Positions 53,789-63,595 of a stretch of 64,000 nt of DNA are shown here, piece by piece; the stretch's first letter is position 1, and every line of letters begins with the position of its first letter. The DNA comes from Ipomoea triloba (taxonomy: Eukaryota; Streptophyta; Magnoliopsida; Solanales; Convolvulaceae). The stretch is taken from positions 33,251,367-33,315,366 of the forward strand of contig NC_044918.1 in the NCBI RefSeq assembly GCF_003576645.1, read 5' to 3'. Under the pieces are notes generated by a model. The model had not been told where the DNA came from. It was given only the letters and a program-made list of their open reading frames with translations, and made no database searches. The position numbers and the translations under genes are program-made.

Positions 53789-55957
53789 GATCTTATACTC
53801 CGGCCACCGACCTGCTATGAAGATGCTGTGCGCAGAGTAGTGGCCTACGCTACTGCCACGGAGGCGAACTCGGCCAAGAGGTTGATGGAAACTGGGGGCC
53901 CGCGGAGGGATCAGAACCAGAGAGACCGCCGCCCGAACACCCCGCGACAAAAAGATCGTGATGGAAACCCGATCTATACCCCTTTGACTAGACCGGTCGT
54001 GGAAGTCCTACAGTTCGCCCAGAATTGTCACCTGATCCAGTTGCCCGCCCCGGCGAGAGACAGCCTTGACAAGGATAAGTACTGTGCTTACCACTGCAAC
54101 CGGGGGCACGATACCGAGGAGTGTCATGTGCTTAAGGGCCTGATCGAGGACTTGCTACAGACCGGAGAATTGGCCTATTTCGCCGAGAAAAAGAAGAAGA
54201 ACCGGCGAGGGTGGAGGAAATATTTTAAAAAGGACAAGGATAAGAAGGACAAAGACCCCGACCTGGATAGGGAACCTCCGACAGCCACTCAGAAGCAGGT
54301 GATCCAAGTTATCTTCGGAGGCCCGGGTGGCGGGGACACTGTGGGAGAGCGCCGTAATTGGGCTAGAGACCTGCACGTCGGCCTAGTCGAGGATGCTGCT
54401 CCTGAAAAGAAGACGAGAATAGAGCCCATCGTGTTCACCGACCGCGATTTGCCGCGCAGCCCCGACTGCTCGACCGAAGCGTTGGTAGTAACTATCGACA
54501 TCAACGGCGTGGATGTCCAGAGAGTAATGGTTGACACCGGATCCAGTGTGAACGTCATGTATTTGGAGGTCTTCCGAAAGCTCCGGTTGGATCGATCTGA
54601 GCTAACACCGATACGGACCCCGCTCTCCGATTTTACGGGCACCATGATCCATCCGGAGGGTGTCGTTCGTTTACCTGTGGAGGTGGGAACGGTCCCGAGA
54701 GTGCTCCGTGTAATGATGGAATTCGTGGTTGTTAACCTAGCATGTGTCCACAATGCCATCCTGGGCAGGCCGGGAATTTCTCAGCTCGGAGCGATCATAT
54801 CAATGCCACACCTCTGCATGAAGTTCCAAACTCCCGAGGGTGTGGGCACAGTCCGAGGAGATCCCCAATCGGCCCGACGATGCTATGTCCGGGCAGTGCA
54901 GAAACAGGACGCCAGCACGTCTCAAATTAACACCATCAGCAAGAAGAAGGAAGACGCCCGGTCCGAACAACCTGAGCCCTCGGACGACGTGGAGCTGGTC
55001 GTCTTGGCTGAGGACCGGCCTGACCGGGCGGTAAAGATTGGCGCGGCCTTGCCTGCAGAGTTAAAGACGTCGATTATTGGTGTCCTCAGGGAATACTCAG
55101 ATATCTTTGCATGGGGACCAGAGGACATGCCGGGAATAGATCGCCAAACCATTTGTCACCGGTTGGCGGTCCGGCCAGGCTCACGGCCGGTAAAGCAAAA
55201 GCAACGACATCTCTCCTTCGACCGGCGAGAGTTCGTCAAGGAGGAGACTAGATCCTTGGTAGCGGCCGGACACATCAGGGAGGTCCAGTACTCCGAATGG
55301 TTGGCGAATGTGGTCCTAGTCCCCAAGCCTCCGGCCTGGAGGATGTGCGTAGACTATACCGACCTCAACAAGGCGTGCCCTCTAGACCCGTTCCCCGTCC
55401 CGAGCATCCATCAGATGGTCGACGAGACAGCGGTGGTCGAGCTCTTAAGTTTCATGGACGCTTTCAAGGGCTACCACCAGGTGATGATGGCCGAAGAAGA
55501 CGAGGCCAAGACGGCATTCATTACTCCAGACGGTCTGTACTGCTACCGAGTTATGCCGTTCGGCCTCCGCAATGTTGGAGCAACCTACCAAAGAATGGTG
55601 AACGCCCTATTTGGAGAGCTGATCGGCAAGACGATGGAGGCCTACATTGATGACATGTTGGTAAAGAGTAAGGACAAGCACGATCACGCGTCCAATTTGA
55701 GACGGAGCTTTGAGATCTTGAGACGTAACCGGCTGAGACTCAATCCGGCCAAATGTACTTTTACCGTCCAGACCAGGAAGTTCCTCGGATTTATGATGAC
55801 AAGGAGAGGAATCGAGCCGAACCCCGTGAAGGTGAAAGCGATAATCGACATGAGACCGCCGGCCACAGTTAGAGAAGTTCAACAGCTAACCGGTCGATTG
55901 GCCGCCCTGAGCCGCTTCCTCTCGAAACTTGTCGAGCGGGCGCACCCGTTCTTTTAG
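53789..55957 (+). pseudogene. Tat zinc knuckle, protease and reverse transcriptase
   Basis: In the same frame as the gag core. A zinc-knuckle-like YCAYHCNRGHDTEEC comes first, then a lysine-rich linker, the aspartic protease (VMVDTGSSVNVMY, then ILGRPGISQLG) and RT. RT motifs are VVLVPKPPAWRMCVDYTDLN, SFMDAFKGYHQVMM, YRVMPFGLRNVGATYQRMV and the catalytic EAYIDDMLVKSK, followed by KFLGFMMTRRGIEPNP. All catalytic residues are present. It ends at TAG 55955-55957 in HPFF-stop-TLKK, where CAG is expected. The Tat-type order is confirmed by the domains that follow. Confidence 0.92.
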
Positions 55958-58179
55958 ACATTGAAGAAGACATCCGCCTTCATGTGGACCGATGAGTGTC
56001 AACGAGCTTTTGAGAGCTTGAAAGAATATTTGGCCTCGCCGATAGTGTTGTCCAGGCCGGAACCTGGTGAAGAATTACAGATTTATCTCTCCGCGTCCGA
56101 CCGCGCTGTCAGCGCAGTGCTCTGCCGAACCGACCCTGAAGGGATCCAACGCCCGGTCTACTACATCAGCCACGCTCTTCAGGGCCCCGAACTGCGATAT
56201 ACCCGGCTGGAGAAGGTCGTGTTTGCGTTATACACGACCGCGAAGAAATTGACACCATATTTCCAAGGTCGGGTGATCCGAGTGCTGACAGACCAACCGA
56301 TGGGGGCCATACTCCGGACGACTACATCCTCTGGTCGGTTAATTAAGTGGGCGATGATGCTAACCCAGTTCGCAATCGAATACACGCCGAGACCGGCCAT
56401 CAAAGGACAAGCCCTAGCAGATTTCGTTGTAGAATGTTCGGCACGGGATGGCAGCACCCCATTGACCGCTAACCCCGCCCCGGCGGAGTGGGAAATTGCG
56501 ACGGACGGGTCGAGTTGCAAGCAGGGTGCCGGCGCTGGTGTGGTTCTCACCAGCCCGGAGGGCTTCAAAGTTTACTACGCCCTGTCGCTTGCCTTCTCGC
56601 CGACCAACAACGAAGCGGAGTATAAGGCCTTCATAGCTGGCTTGTGCCATGCCCGCTCTCTGGGGGCTCGACATGTGAGGATCTGGACTGACTCAGCCCT
56701 GGTTGTTGGACAGGTCACCGGCGCCTTCGAGGCGAAGGGAGAACGGTTAGCCCGGTACCGCGACCACGCCTTATCCGTTATGGGATCGTTCGATGCGTGC
56801 GTAGCCGAGCATATCCCGCGGGCTGAGAATGCGGATGCGGACATGTTATCCCAGTTATCGCACGAAGCCCTAGAGTATATATCTAAGGTCGCCCGGGTGG
56901 AGGAACTGTCGACTGCTTGCATTGATGCGTTGCCCGTGGCCCTGGTTGATGCAGGGGCGGATGAATGGATCGCCGACCTCCGGTTATATTTAGAAACCGG
57001 GACCTTACCGGAGAATGAGCAGAGGGCCAGGAAAGTAAAGCTGCGTGTCCCCCGGTTCCAGATAGTCGACAACCGCCTTTACCGACGGTCTTATGGGGGG
57101 CCGCTGATGAGATGTTTGACCCGGTTTGAGGGCGAACTCGTGATGACCGAGCTGCATTCCGGACTTTGCTTTGCTCATCAGGGGGGCCGGGCCTTGGCAA
57201 GAAGAATAATGCTGATCGGCTACTATTGGCCGTCGATCCAGTTGGACTGCGAGGCATTGGCAAAGTCGTGCGAATCGTGCCAGCTATACGCCCGCGTCCC
57301 GGGCAGACCGGCCACCTTTTACCATCCGGTCAGTTCGGCAATCCCGTTCGCCAAATGGGGGGTAGACATCTTGGGACCCTTCCCGCAGGTTACCGGTCGA
57401 CGCCGCTTCATCATCGTCGCCGTTGATTACTTCTCAAAGTGGATCGAGGCCGAACCGTTGGCGATGATCACTTCTCAGCAGTGCGCCCGGTTCGTATGGC
57501 AAAACGTGATCTCCCGCTTTGGGGTTCCAGTCCAGTTAGTGACCGACAACGGAAGACAATTCGTGAGCGAATATTTCTAGAACTTCCTAGCGACTGTCGG
57601 CACCAGATCGGTCAGGTCTTCCGTAGCGTACCCTCAAGGGAACGGCCAGGTCGAGAACGCAAACCGGCCCATTTTAGAGGGGCTCAAGAAGAAGCTGCAT
57701 TCGGCCGGACGAAGTTGGGTTGATGAGCTACCATACATCCTGTGGTCGTACCGAACTACACCCCGGGAAGCCACGAAGGAAACCCCTTTTGCTTTAGTCT
57801 ACGGCGCGGAAGCCCGTTTACTGGTAGAGGCGTGGATACCGACTTCAAGAGAACGAGTGTACGATGAAAACGACAACGACTCTCTAATGGTTACCGAGCT
57901 GGATTCTTTGGAAGAGAGAAGGGACGCCGCGGCTCGGAGGGTCGAGGAATACCAGAAGAAGCTGAAAGCGCACCGCAATCCTAAGGCACGCCCCCATTAC
58001 GTGCTGCGAGAAAGGAAGGCTAGTAAGCCGCCCGAGGGCGGGAAGCTAGCCCAAAGCTGGGAGGGGCCGTATGTTATTTCAGCCGTCGTGAGACCGGGTA
58101 CATACCAACTCGAGACTACCGCCAGCAGGCCGGTTGACAGTATTTGGAACTCCAGCACTTAGTCCATTTCTATCAGTAG
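55958..58179 (+). pseudogene. Tat RNase H, second RNase H and integrase
   Basis: The first RNase H, attached to RT, has LQIYLSASDRAVSAVLCR and LEKVVFALYTTAKKL. A second RNase H (IATDGSSCKQGAGAGVVL, NNEAEYKAFIAGL, IWTDSALVVGQV, IPRAENADADMLS) is the extra domain of Tat elements. The integrase has the zinc Cys in CESCQLY and the core in GVDILGPFPQ and VTDNGRQFVSEYF. A TAG at 57578 then interrupts it. After this come YPQGNGQVENANR with the catalytic Glu and SYRTTPREATKETPF. A one-base indel near 58150 creates the stop at 58160; the downstream frame ends QHLVHFYQ and stops at 58177-58179, the usual terminus. Confidence 0.92.
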
Positions 58180-58295
58180 GTTGTAATAGGACCGGGGCTT
58201 GCATGCCCCAATTTTCTTTGGCCCTGCATGGTCGTTTCGTTTACAATGTACGACCGACTGGTTAAGTCGGCGTTTCCTTTACAAAATGGATTAAT
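58180..58295 (+). other. 3' untranslated spacer before the array
   Basis: Short spacer with no coding signal. It leads into the 62-bp repeats. Confidence 0.5.
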
Positions 58296-58915
58296 GGTGA
58301 GAGCAAGGTGCTCACCCCTGGAGTAAGGTGCCCGGTTACCGGTCTTCGGACCTTAATGGTGAGAGCAAGGTGCTCACCCCGAGAGTAAGGTGTCCGGTTA
58401 CCGGTCTTCGGACCTTAATGGTGAGAGCAAGGTGCTCACCCCGAGAGTAAGGTGCCCGGTTACCGGTCTTCGGACCTTAATGGTGAGAGCAAGGTGCTCA
58501 CCCCGGGAGTAAGGTGCCCGGTTACCGGTCTTCGGACCTTAATGGTGAGAGCAAGGTGCTCACCCCGAGAGTAAGGTGCCCGGTTACCGGTCTTCGGACC
58601 TTAATGGTGAGAGCAAGGTGCTCACCCCGGGAGTAAGGTGCCCGGTTACCGGTCTTCGGACCTTAATGGTGAGAGCAAGGTGCTCACCCCGGGAGTAAGG
58701 TGCCCGGTTACCGGTCTTCGGACCTTAATGGTGAGAGCAAGGTGCTCACCCCGGGAGTAAGGTGCCCGGTTACCGGTCTTCGGACCTTAATGGTGAGAGC
58801 AAGGTTCTCACCCCGGGAGTAAGGTGCCCGGTTACCGGTCTTCGGACCTTAATGGTGAGAGCAAGGTTCTCACCCCGGGAGTAAGGTTCCCGGTTACCGG
58901 TCTTCGGACCTTAAC
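58296..58915. repeat. Ten 62-bp tandem repeats
   Basis: Units begin GGTGAGAGCAAGG at 58296 and every 62 bases to 58854. Variation is limited to a few positions (CCCGAGAG or CCCGGGAG, AAGGTGCTC or AAGGTTCTC). Each unit contains the inverted repeat GGTGAG...CTCACC and another formed by AAGGT...ACCTT around CCGGTTACCGG. Tandem arrays at this site are known from Tat/Ogre-type elements and can seed satellites. Confidence 0.95.
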
Positions 58916-59688
58916 TAATACGCGTAAAGCTAAATAATGCAAAATAAAAATAAATGCGCGCGGTGAAACAGAAAGTTTTTATTAATCGGCTCAAAGGCCG
59001 TCAAAATAAAGTAGCGCCCGGCACAACGAGGCCGGGCTCTCGGGTCGCGTCACTTAGCCTACTTTGCCTCAGCTGACGGCTCGACCCTAGGCTCAGCGTC
59101 GCCCTCCGCCGATGGTTCGGCACTTTGGGCCGCCGCGGACTCCGCCGTTGGTCTAGCGGTCGCCGCGACCCCCGCCGATGGTCCAGCGGAAACCCCAACA
59201 ACAGGGACCGGTAGGGTACGCCCGTCCGGAACCTTAGAGAATGGCGTCGGGCTGGGATCGGGCACCTCTTCCGGGAGAACGGCCAGGACCTTCGGAAGGT
59301 CGTCGTCGTCCATCGCAACCTCCAGCGCGGTCCTAACGTCGTTCTGCATAGCCCTTCGGCTATTGTTGAAAGCCCAGGACCCGAACTCGTACATCAGGTC
59401 CTCCCCGATCAGGGTCCGCGAGATGGCGGCGAGAACGGCTTCTCCGGTCTCTTGCCCCCGGCAGATGTGCCGGGCCAGCAAGACGGGGTCGGTTAGGATC
59501 TTTTCCCCGAGGTCCACACGTTCCAGGATCCGTCTCCCGATCTCCTCGGGCGTCCTCAGCTTGCCCTCGAGCTCTTTGATCCGCTGCTCCTGCTTTGCGA
59601 GGGACTTCTTAAGCGGCGCCACCTCCCGACGGTGGATCTCGTCCCCGTCTTTCGCTCGGGCAAATAGGTCAGTGACCGAGTGAGCCAT

Positions 59689-59754
59689 CTGCAAAACCCC
59701 CGGTAAGAGAGGTTGTAACCAGCAATTAAGCATACCAAAGTAAGTTCGCGTTAC
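59689..59754 (-). other. Predicted 66-nt intron in the antisense ORF
   Basis: In sense, CAG|GTAACG at the 5' end and TTTTGCAG|ATG at the 3' end. The length is 22 codons with no stop, so the frame is open whether or not it is removed. Confidence 0.55.
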
Positions 59755-60058
59755 CTGAATCAGGTCACATGCAATACGTTCCCCGGACCCGTCACGGCGA
59801 GGGCGTTTCATCGTCGCGACCTCCTCGACCTCGACGATCTCTTTTTCCTTCCCGCGCTTGGCAGCCCGGGCCGCGTCTTGCTCGCCGCTCAAACCGGCAG
59901 GGCGCGTAGTGGCCAAGGGCAGGCCGGTAGGGACCGACGCTTCGGTGTTGGGATCCGCTGGTTTCGAGGGCTCGGCCTTCTTGGACCCGAGGCTGATCTT
60001 TATCGCCGGCGCAGGCGGGCGGGCAGAAATCGGAAAGCTCCTCATGGTGCCTGAAGAA

Positions 60059-60061
<3 letters not shown>

Positions 60062-60099
<38 letters not shown>
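60062..60099. repeat. A38 homopolymer
   Basis: In the sense of the antisense ORF it is a T tract ending TATATTCTTCAG, like an overgrown polypyrimidine tract before a splice acceptor. Confidence 0.9.
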
Positions 60100-60103
<4 letters not shown>

Positions 60104-61215
60104 TTAAAATCCCGACCTCCAAACAACCGACCTCAGGTCTGCGACCCTTACGAACCTTGTGAACCGGCCTCCGGAAAGGGAGGCCCGACGGCTACCGTCA
60201 CCGCGCGCCCTCTTGGGCGTGTACTTCTCCGCTAGATCATATTTGGGGGGCTCGAGGTTCGCCTCCGGGTACTCCTCGGGCGACCGGAAGATCTCGTACT
60301 CGTATTCCTCGGCCGAGATTTTTACGGTCGCGTCGTTCAGAGCCCGGCTTTGCCTGGGTCGCTTGTGTTCCGTCACGAAGACCGCCCACTCTCTGTCCAT
60401 CGGAAAAGGCCATGCATATTTGACCGACAGGATCCGATCCTTCCAGCCTTTGTTGTTCTCGGGCAGATGTAGAATCTTGCAGAAATGCTCCCGAGATTGT
60501 ATGCACAAGACGCCGCCCCCATATTTTACCGATAAAGGCCGGACCGAAAAAAGATACCGGAAAAGCTCTAAAGTCGCGGGGAGACCGTGACGATCGCATA
60601 TTTGCGGAAAGCACGCCAAGGTGCGGTGGGCGTTCGGGGCGATCTGCCCGGGCAGAACCCCGTAATACTTCATAAAACCCAGTAGGAAGGGATGGAACGG
60701 GAAGGTTAACGGGGCCTTAATGGAGTCCAAGTGCATCCCGAGCCAGTCCTCGTTCGTCCGGTCGACAATGCTCCCCAACGACCGTTTGGTCTCAAATTTA
60801 ACGACCCCGGTCAGTAAGCCCGAGATCTCTTCGATCTCTCCGCGGGTGAGGAGGCTAGTATGCCGCCGTAGACCGCTGCTTTCCAGGCGGATCCGGCTAG
60901 CATCCGCGGGAGGTGTAGAGTCGACCGGCAGACCAGCAAACTAGTCCCTACCATGAGCTGTAGGGACGGGTTTCCCTCGACCCGAGGATCCCGCTTCAGT
61001 GGCAAGGGGCTCAACGGCGGGTCGGGAGTCCGCTTCGTCATTCCCGGATTCCGGTCAAGTCTGGGGCTGAGTTAAGCCCTCGTTCTCTCCAGAATAGGTG
61101 TCTATGGCGTTGATCACGGAGTCGTAGGTCGAGACCGTGAAGGATCCGACCTCGACCGAGCCACCATAATTGTGAATGGATAGGTTCTGGCTATCCGATC
61201 CGCTCATGGCTGTAC

Positions 61216-61303
61216 CTAGCAAGAACAAGGAAGTGTCTTACTAAGGGCAGCCCGGGACCCGAAATCATAAACCGAAAGAAATAAAAGGGAACGAGGAAGT
61301 TAC
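61216..61303 (-). other. Predicted 5' UTR intron of the antisense ORF
   Basis: Sense donor GAACAG|GTAACTTCC and acceptor TTCTTGCTAG|GTACAGCC, eight bases before the ATG at 61207. 88 nt, pyrimidine-rich. Confidence 0.6.
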
Positions 61304-61427
61304 CTGTTCAAAGAAGGCTTGAATGCTTGATATAGTCGGCAGAAGAAGGCTCGGAAAACTCTAAATAGCTCGGGAGGCTCTGAATCTGACTTTTTCGTGA
61401 AAGCCGGAAAAGCCGTGCGAACCACAT

Positions 61428-61434
61428 CTTTATA
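61428..61434 (-). promoter_or_regulatory. TATA box for the antisense ORF
   Basis: Sense CTCTATAAAGATGTGG, about 220 bases upstream of the ATG and 125 upstream of the predicted donor. It suggests the antisense ORF has its own promoter, separate from the LTR. Confidence 0.6.
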
Positions 61435-61653
61435 GAGAGGAGAATGAGGGGCCGCCGGTTCGGTTCCCCACGACGTAGGCCTAGCCTAGGCCCAAGTTCC
61501 GAGGTCCACGGGAACGCGACGCGTGGGCATTAGGGCTGACGACTCTCGCTGACGTCGCTTCCCATTCCCGCTCCGTGGTTGACCAGGAATGGCACAACCC
61601 GGGACCGTTCATACAGCCCGGACTTCTTCCCCCGGTGGTCATAAAAGACCGGG

Positions 61654-61666
61654 CTGGGGGGCTAGA
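61654..61666 (+). other. Polypurine tract of the Tat element
   Basis: CTGGGGGGCTAGA lies directly before the 3' LTR start TGATAGGG. Confidence 0.85.
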
Positions 61667-62114
61667 TGATAGGGATAAAATCTCGGTCTACATATCCCGA
61701 CCTTCCGAGCTGTGTGTCCAGTTAGGGGTTAACTAGACCCTCCGAATCCTCCTCCTGATCTGACCAGGCCGGGCATCCCTGCGCTACGGGCTGTAGTAAG
61801 GGCCTTCGTGGAGGTTCGAACCAGGGACCCCGCGCCCGCGTACCCATCCGCGGGCGCGTTAGACCGACAGCGTGACCGGTGCGTGTCTGCCACGCGTCCT
61901 ACATGCCGCCAGACCGGAAAGCCTACTGAAGCCACTATAAAAGGCGCATTTATTGCGGTAAAGGGGACTTTTTTTGGCGATTCCTCTCAATACAATAGCT
62001 AAAGAGACCGGGAACCTCTGACCCACTGTCACGTAGCTCGGTCTCCCCTATCGTATTGTACCTTGTACCCGATACAATATTAATACAGTACTCTTTCCGT
62101 ATTTTGCTATATCA
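61667..62114 (+). repeat. 3' LTR of the Tat element
   Basis: 448 bp, the same length as the 5' LTR with about 20 substitutions, mostly C/T and G/A. Followed by another PBS instead of host DNA. Confidence 0.92.
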
Positions 62115-62346
62115 TTTTGGCGCCGTCTGTGGGGACCGAAGTACCAAGTCGATTTCTGTTCTGCCCGACTTCGATCTCCAACCATGTACCCTTACATGGA
62201 CTACTTTGCCGCTGCTGACCCGGAGCAGGAGGCACCTTCTGACCTGCGTTCTCGCCTTAGCTCCCGAGGCGACCCGAACAATACCATTAACCCGCCGCTG
62301 GCCGATCCTGCCAACGTGATTCACCCCCCTCAGGCATTTCCCATAC
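62115..62346 (+). pseudogene. Second Tat PBS and gag start after the 3' LTR
   Basis: Repeats 52533-52765 with a handful of differences: the PBS (62118-62135) and the first 54 or so gag codons from the ATG at 62184. It breaks at CCATACC. The next bases, GATACAATATTAATAC (62349-62364), also occur near the end of the LTR (52491, 62072). The break probably joins gag to another LTR piece. Confidence 0.88.
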
Positions 62347-63142
62347 CAGATACAATATTAATACACGATCAACAAAGAAAAGAGGACCATTAGCGATACA
62401 ACCAACAACTTGCCACCACCGCCGTCATCGTCGAGTAGATCATGACAGAACTCAGATCGATTACAAAAAATGTTTCCACTGGACACCATCGCAATCTGAC
62501 GCGCAGACCGTCATCGTCATCGCCGTCAAAAGCATAAACCACCGTCACCATCGCCGCCGTAACGCAGATCGCACTATCGACAAAGTAGATCGCCAGGTTT
62601 CAATTTTGATTTTTTTTATTTATTTACCATTTTTTAGAGGAAAAAATACACAGTATGTAAATAAAATCGAAAAAAGTATTCATATGAAAAAATATGTATA
62701 TATACACACACACACACACACATAGTATGAATATACTCATTAAAAACTATGTGATTATTAAAAAAAAATATGTATATATACATATTGTCAATTCATATAG
62801 ATAATAGCGAATAATATATGTGCTACTAATGCAGATATGCATATTACCAGTAAAATTCACAGATGCATAAAACATATATGCTATTTTAAGCATTAAAAAC
62901 GTATAAAATTACTGTTCACTAGGGTGTATCGAGCGTGCTGATAACGTGTTCGAAAGTTTGATGCCTGTTAGCCGTTAGCTCCTAACCGTTGTGTTGCTAG
63001 TGATTTTAGAGTATGAACCAAAAGCAAGAAAATCTTTACTTAAAAAGATAATCATATGTCAAAATTCACAGATGCATAAAACATATATGCTATTTTAAGC
63101 ATTAAAAAAGCTCCTAACCGTTGTGTTGCTAGTGATTGAAAG
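62347..63142. other. AT-rich intergenic sequence with a local duplication
   Basis: No coding sequence recognised. A (CA)n run lies at about 62705-62722. A 48-bp block (62852-62899) recurs at 63061-63108, and a 28-bp block (62978-63005) recurs at 63110-63137. This indicates a 209-bp duplication with a deletion of about 77 bp in the second copy. Confidence 0.7.
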
Positions 63143-63158
63143 TAAAGACAAGAGAGAT

Positions 63159-63268
63159 TTTGTTTTTTCTTTAATACTGTTGACCCTGTTACATGTAGTA
63201 GGCTCAAACCCATGACCTCCCACTTGAAAGAATCACTTCATGCCGCTTGACCACAAGGCCTTTGGCAA
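63159..63268 (-). mobile_element. tRNA-derived SINE with 16-bp target duplication
   Basis: Flanked by TAAAGACAAGAGAGAT at 63143-63158 and 63269-63284. In sense it begins TGCCAAAGGCCTTGTGGTCA, giving an A-box match TGGTCAAGCGG. A B-box match GGTTTGAGCC lies about 40 bases on. The tail is A-rich (AAAGAAAAAACAAA). Length 110 bp. RNA polymerase III would transcribe it from the internal boxes; mobilisation depends on a LINE. Confidence 0.87.
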
Positions 63269-63529
63269 TAAAGACAAGAGAGATAAGAAGAAATAGAATC
63301 ATCATCATATTACTTCCTTTTACAATGATATATATACTCTGTAGTTTACAAAATGGTAGTTGTTACAAATCATGCAATAAGTACCAAGCTATTACAAATC
63401 ATTTTATCAATACCATAATAATGGCCATAAATAAGGTTTTCTAAAAATAATTTGATTTTAATTTTCAAAATAATGTCATAATTTATTGCCTTCAATTCCT
63501 TCACTCATCTATATATAGGAAACATAGTT

Positions 63530-63582
63530 ATGAACAGATACTGCATTGTAATAGAGTTAGTAGTATTCAAAAAAAAAAAAAA
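63530..63582 (+). mobile_element. 53-bp truncated retroposon with A tail and target duplication
   Basis: AGGAAACATAGTT occurs at 63517-63529 and 63583-63595. Between them lie 39 bases and about 14 A. This is the structure of a very short, 5'-truncated LINE-mediated insertion; the source is not recognisable. Confidence 0.65.
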
Positions 63583-63595
63583 AGGAAACATAGTT

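Larger units (their letters stand above)
59059..61207 (-). pseudogene. Antisense extra ORF of the Tat element
   Basis: On the minus strand from the ATG at 61207 (MSGSDSQNLSIHNYGGSVEV). The domain at about 60730-60400 has FPFHPFLLGFMKYYGVLPGQ, IAPNAHRTLACFPQ and REHFCKILHLPENNKGW. This is the 'putative gypsy type transposon' domain known from antisense ORFs of Tat elements. The C-terminal part is a predicted helical, charged region (REVAPLKKSLAKQEQRIKEL) and a Pro/Ala/Glu tail ending at 59059. In-frame TGA near 61058 and TAG near 60943 break it. The frame changes around a run of 38 A (60062-60099), which in sense is a T tract before TTCTTCAG. It could be an intron or a mutation. The encoded function is unknown. 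Confidence 0.82.
52085..62346 (+). mobile_element. Tat-lineage Ty3/gypsy element with antisense ORF
   Basis: LTR (52085-52532), PBS, gag, protease-RT-RNase H-RNase H-like-integrase, a 62-bp tandem array, an antisense ORF, polypurine tract and LTR (61667-62114). Two RNase H domains and an extra ORF between pol and the 3' LTR are Tat hallmarks. There is no chromodomain. By eye the LTRs differ at about 20 of 448 positions, so this is older than gypsy 1 or the Sirevirus. After the 3' LTR a second PBS and gag start follow (62115-62346), so this was part of a tandem array of elements sharing LTRs. Confidence 0.93.

Noticed and set aside
58296..58915. CRISPR-like array
   Set aside because: Units are contiguous 62-mers with no unique spacers, inside a plant retrotransposon.
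63159..63268. Functional tRNA gene on the minus strand
   Set aside because: It has A and B boxes, but I could not fit a cloverleaf or acceptor stem. The flanking duplication and A-rich tail make it a SINE.
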